Positions 5,681 through 5,827 of a stretch of DNA of 5,827 bases are shown piece by piece. The first letter of the stretch is position 1. Each line of letters opens with the position of its first letter. The notes beneath the pieces were generated by a model. It did not search any database. It had not been told where the DNA came from and saw only the letters and a program-made list of their open reading frames with translations. Where the stretch lies: assembly GCA_964362365.1 (NCBI GenBank), contig CAYIEF010000060.1, forward strand, positions 1-5,827, in the 5' to 3' direction. The translations under genes were made by a program, and so were the position numbers. Source of the DNA: JACPIL01 sp964362365. Its GTDB lineage: Archaea; Nanobdellota; Nanobdellia; Woesearchaeales; GW2011-AR9.

Positions 5681-5706
5681 TTTTTCTAAAGAATACTAAT
5701 CTTCCA

Positions 5707-5717
5707 GCATATAAAAA
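5707..5717 (-). promoter_or_regulatory. TATA box of the membrane-protein/lipoprotein operon
   Basis: The minus strand reads ACCTTTTTATATGCTGG, with TTTTTATATGC at 5717-5707. A start about 25-28 bases downstream would fall near 5686, giving a leader of about 15 bases that just includes the Shine-Dalgarno at 5680-5672. The geometry is consistent and there is no competing TATA-like element closer to the gene. Confidence 0.65.
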
Positions 5718-5720
5718 GGT

Positions 5721-5741
5721 TACTGAGAAATCGGCTCAGTA
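5721..5741 (-). terminator. Perfect 7-base inverted repeat abutting the TATA box: terminator hairpin or operator
   Basis: TACTGAG (5721-5727) and CTCAGTA (5735-5741) are perfect complements with a 7-base spacer. On the minus strand the hairpin is followed by ACCTTTTT, like a hairpin plus T-tract terminator for a gene entering from the right. The same T-tract is the start of the TATA box. The repeat therefore sits where BRE/TFB contacts occur and could instead be an operator. Confidence 0.4.
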
Positions 5742-5770
5742 GAAAATCTCGAAAAAGTCACCTTGACCGC

Positions 5771-5827
5771 TCACTCGGTTGGTTTCTTTTCTGTAATTTC
5801 TAGGAAACCAAACAATAACTTAGAGCT
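5771..5827 (-). CDS. Possible C-terminal tail of a minus-strand gene entering from beyond the window
   Basis: Reading leftward from the window edge, only one minus-strand frame stays open: 18 codons, SSKLLFGFLEITEKKPTE, ending in TGA at 5773-5771. The other two frames stop within nine codons. The lysine/glutamate-rich ending is protein-like, and a hairpin with a T-tract lies about 30 bases past the stop. That position would suit a terminator. Eighteen open codons can easily occur by chance, so this is a weak call and no function can be assigned. Confidence 0.25.
   Translation of the reverse strand, partial: SSKLLFGFLEITEKKPTE

Noticed and set aside
5779..5811. Inverted repeat TTGGTTTC...GAAACCAA near the right edge
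   Set aside because: The arms pair over 8 bases but are low-complexity, the loop is 17 bases, and it falls within the possible C-terminal coding tail. No T-tract or promoter follows it, so no function can be supported.

Overview
The window looks archaeal. Its left edge holds the start of ribosomal protein eS1 (the S3Ae family), which bacteria lack. Promoters are AT-rich TATA boxes about 25-30 bases before the start of the transcript, one with a purine-rich BRE-like flank. One gene has a Shine-Dalgarno sequence matching the archaeal 16S 3' end. The base composition, tight packing and the style of the membrane-protein pair suggest a DPANN-type lineage (Woesearchaeota or Pacearchaeota-like). That placement is inference, not shown by any marker here.

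Layout. (1) 1-334, minus strand: 5' part of the eS1 gene, cut by the window edge. (2) 335-690: divergent intergenic region, rich in structure. It holds an eS1 leader with two abutting hairpins and a possible pseudoknot to the ribosome-binding region, a 17-base palindrome, an isolated GC-rich block (521-608) that folds into a multibranch RNA, and a textbook TATA box for the rightward genes. (3) 691-2999, plus strand: three tightly spaced genes (gaps of 5 and 3 bases) encoding a GCS2-family carboxylate-amine ligase, a stand-alone class II glutamine amidotransferase-fold enzyme and a glutaredoxin-like protein. (4) 3012-5671, minus strand: two genes overlapping by 4 bases, encoding a five-helix membrane protein with a large exterior domain and a lipoprotein with similar exterior beta-rich modules. 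(5) 5672-5827: the promoter and Shine-Dalgarno of that pair, an inverted repeat next to the TATA box, and perhaps the last 18 codons of another minus-strand gene.

How the genes may work together. The plus-strand operon combines an enzyme type that makes gamma-glutamyl amides (including gamma-glutamylcysteine), an N-terminal-cysteine hydrolase fold that can cleave gamma-glutamyl bonds (as EgtC does), and a CPWC thiol oxidoreductase. This points to a small thiol or gamma-glutamyl pathway, possibly a minimal one not yet described in this lineage. The minus-strand pair looks like a cell-envelope complex of unknown function: a membrane anchor and a lipid-anchored partner made from related modules. 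The two operons converge with only 12 bases between them.
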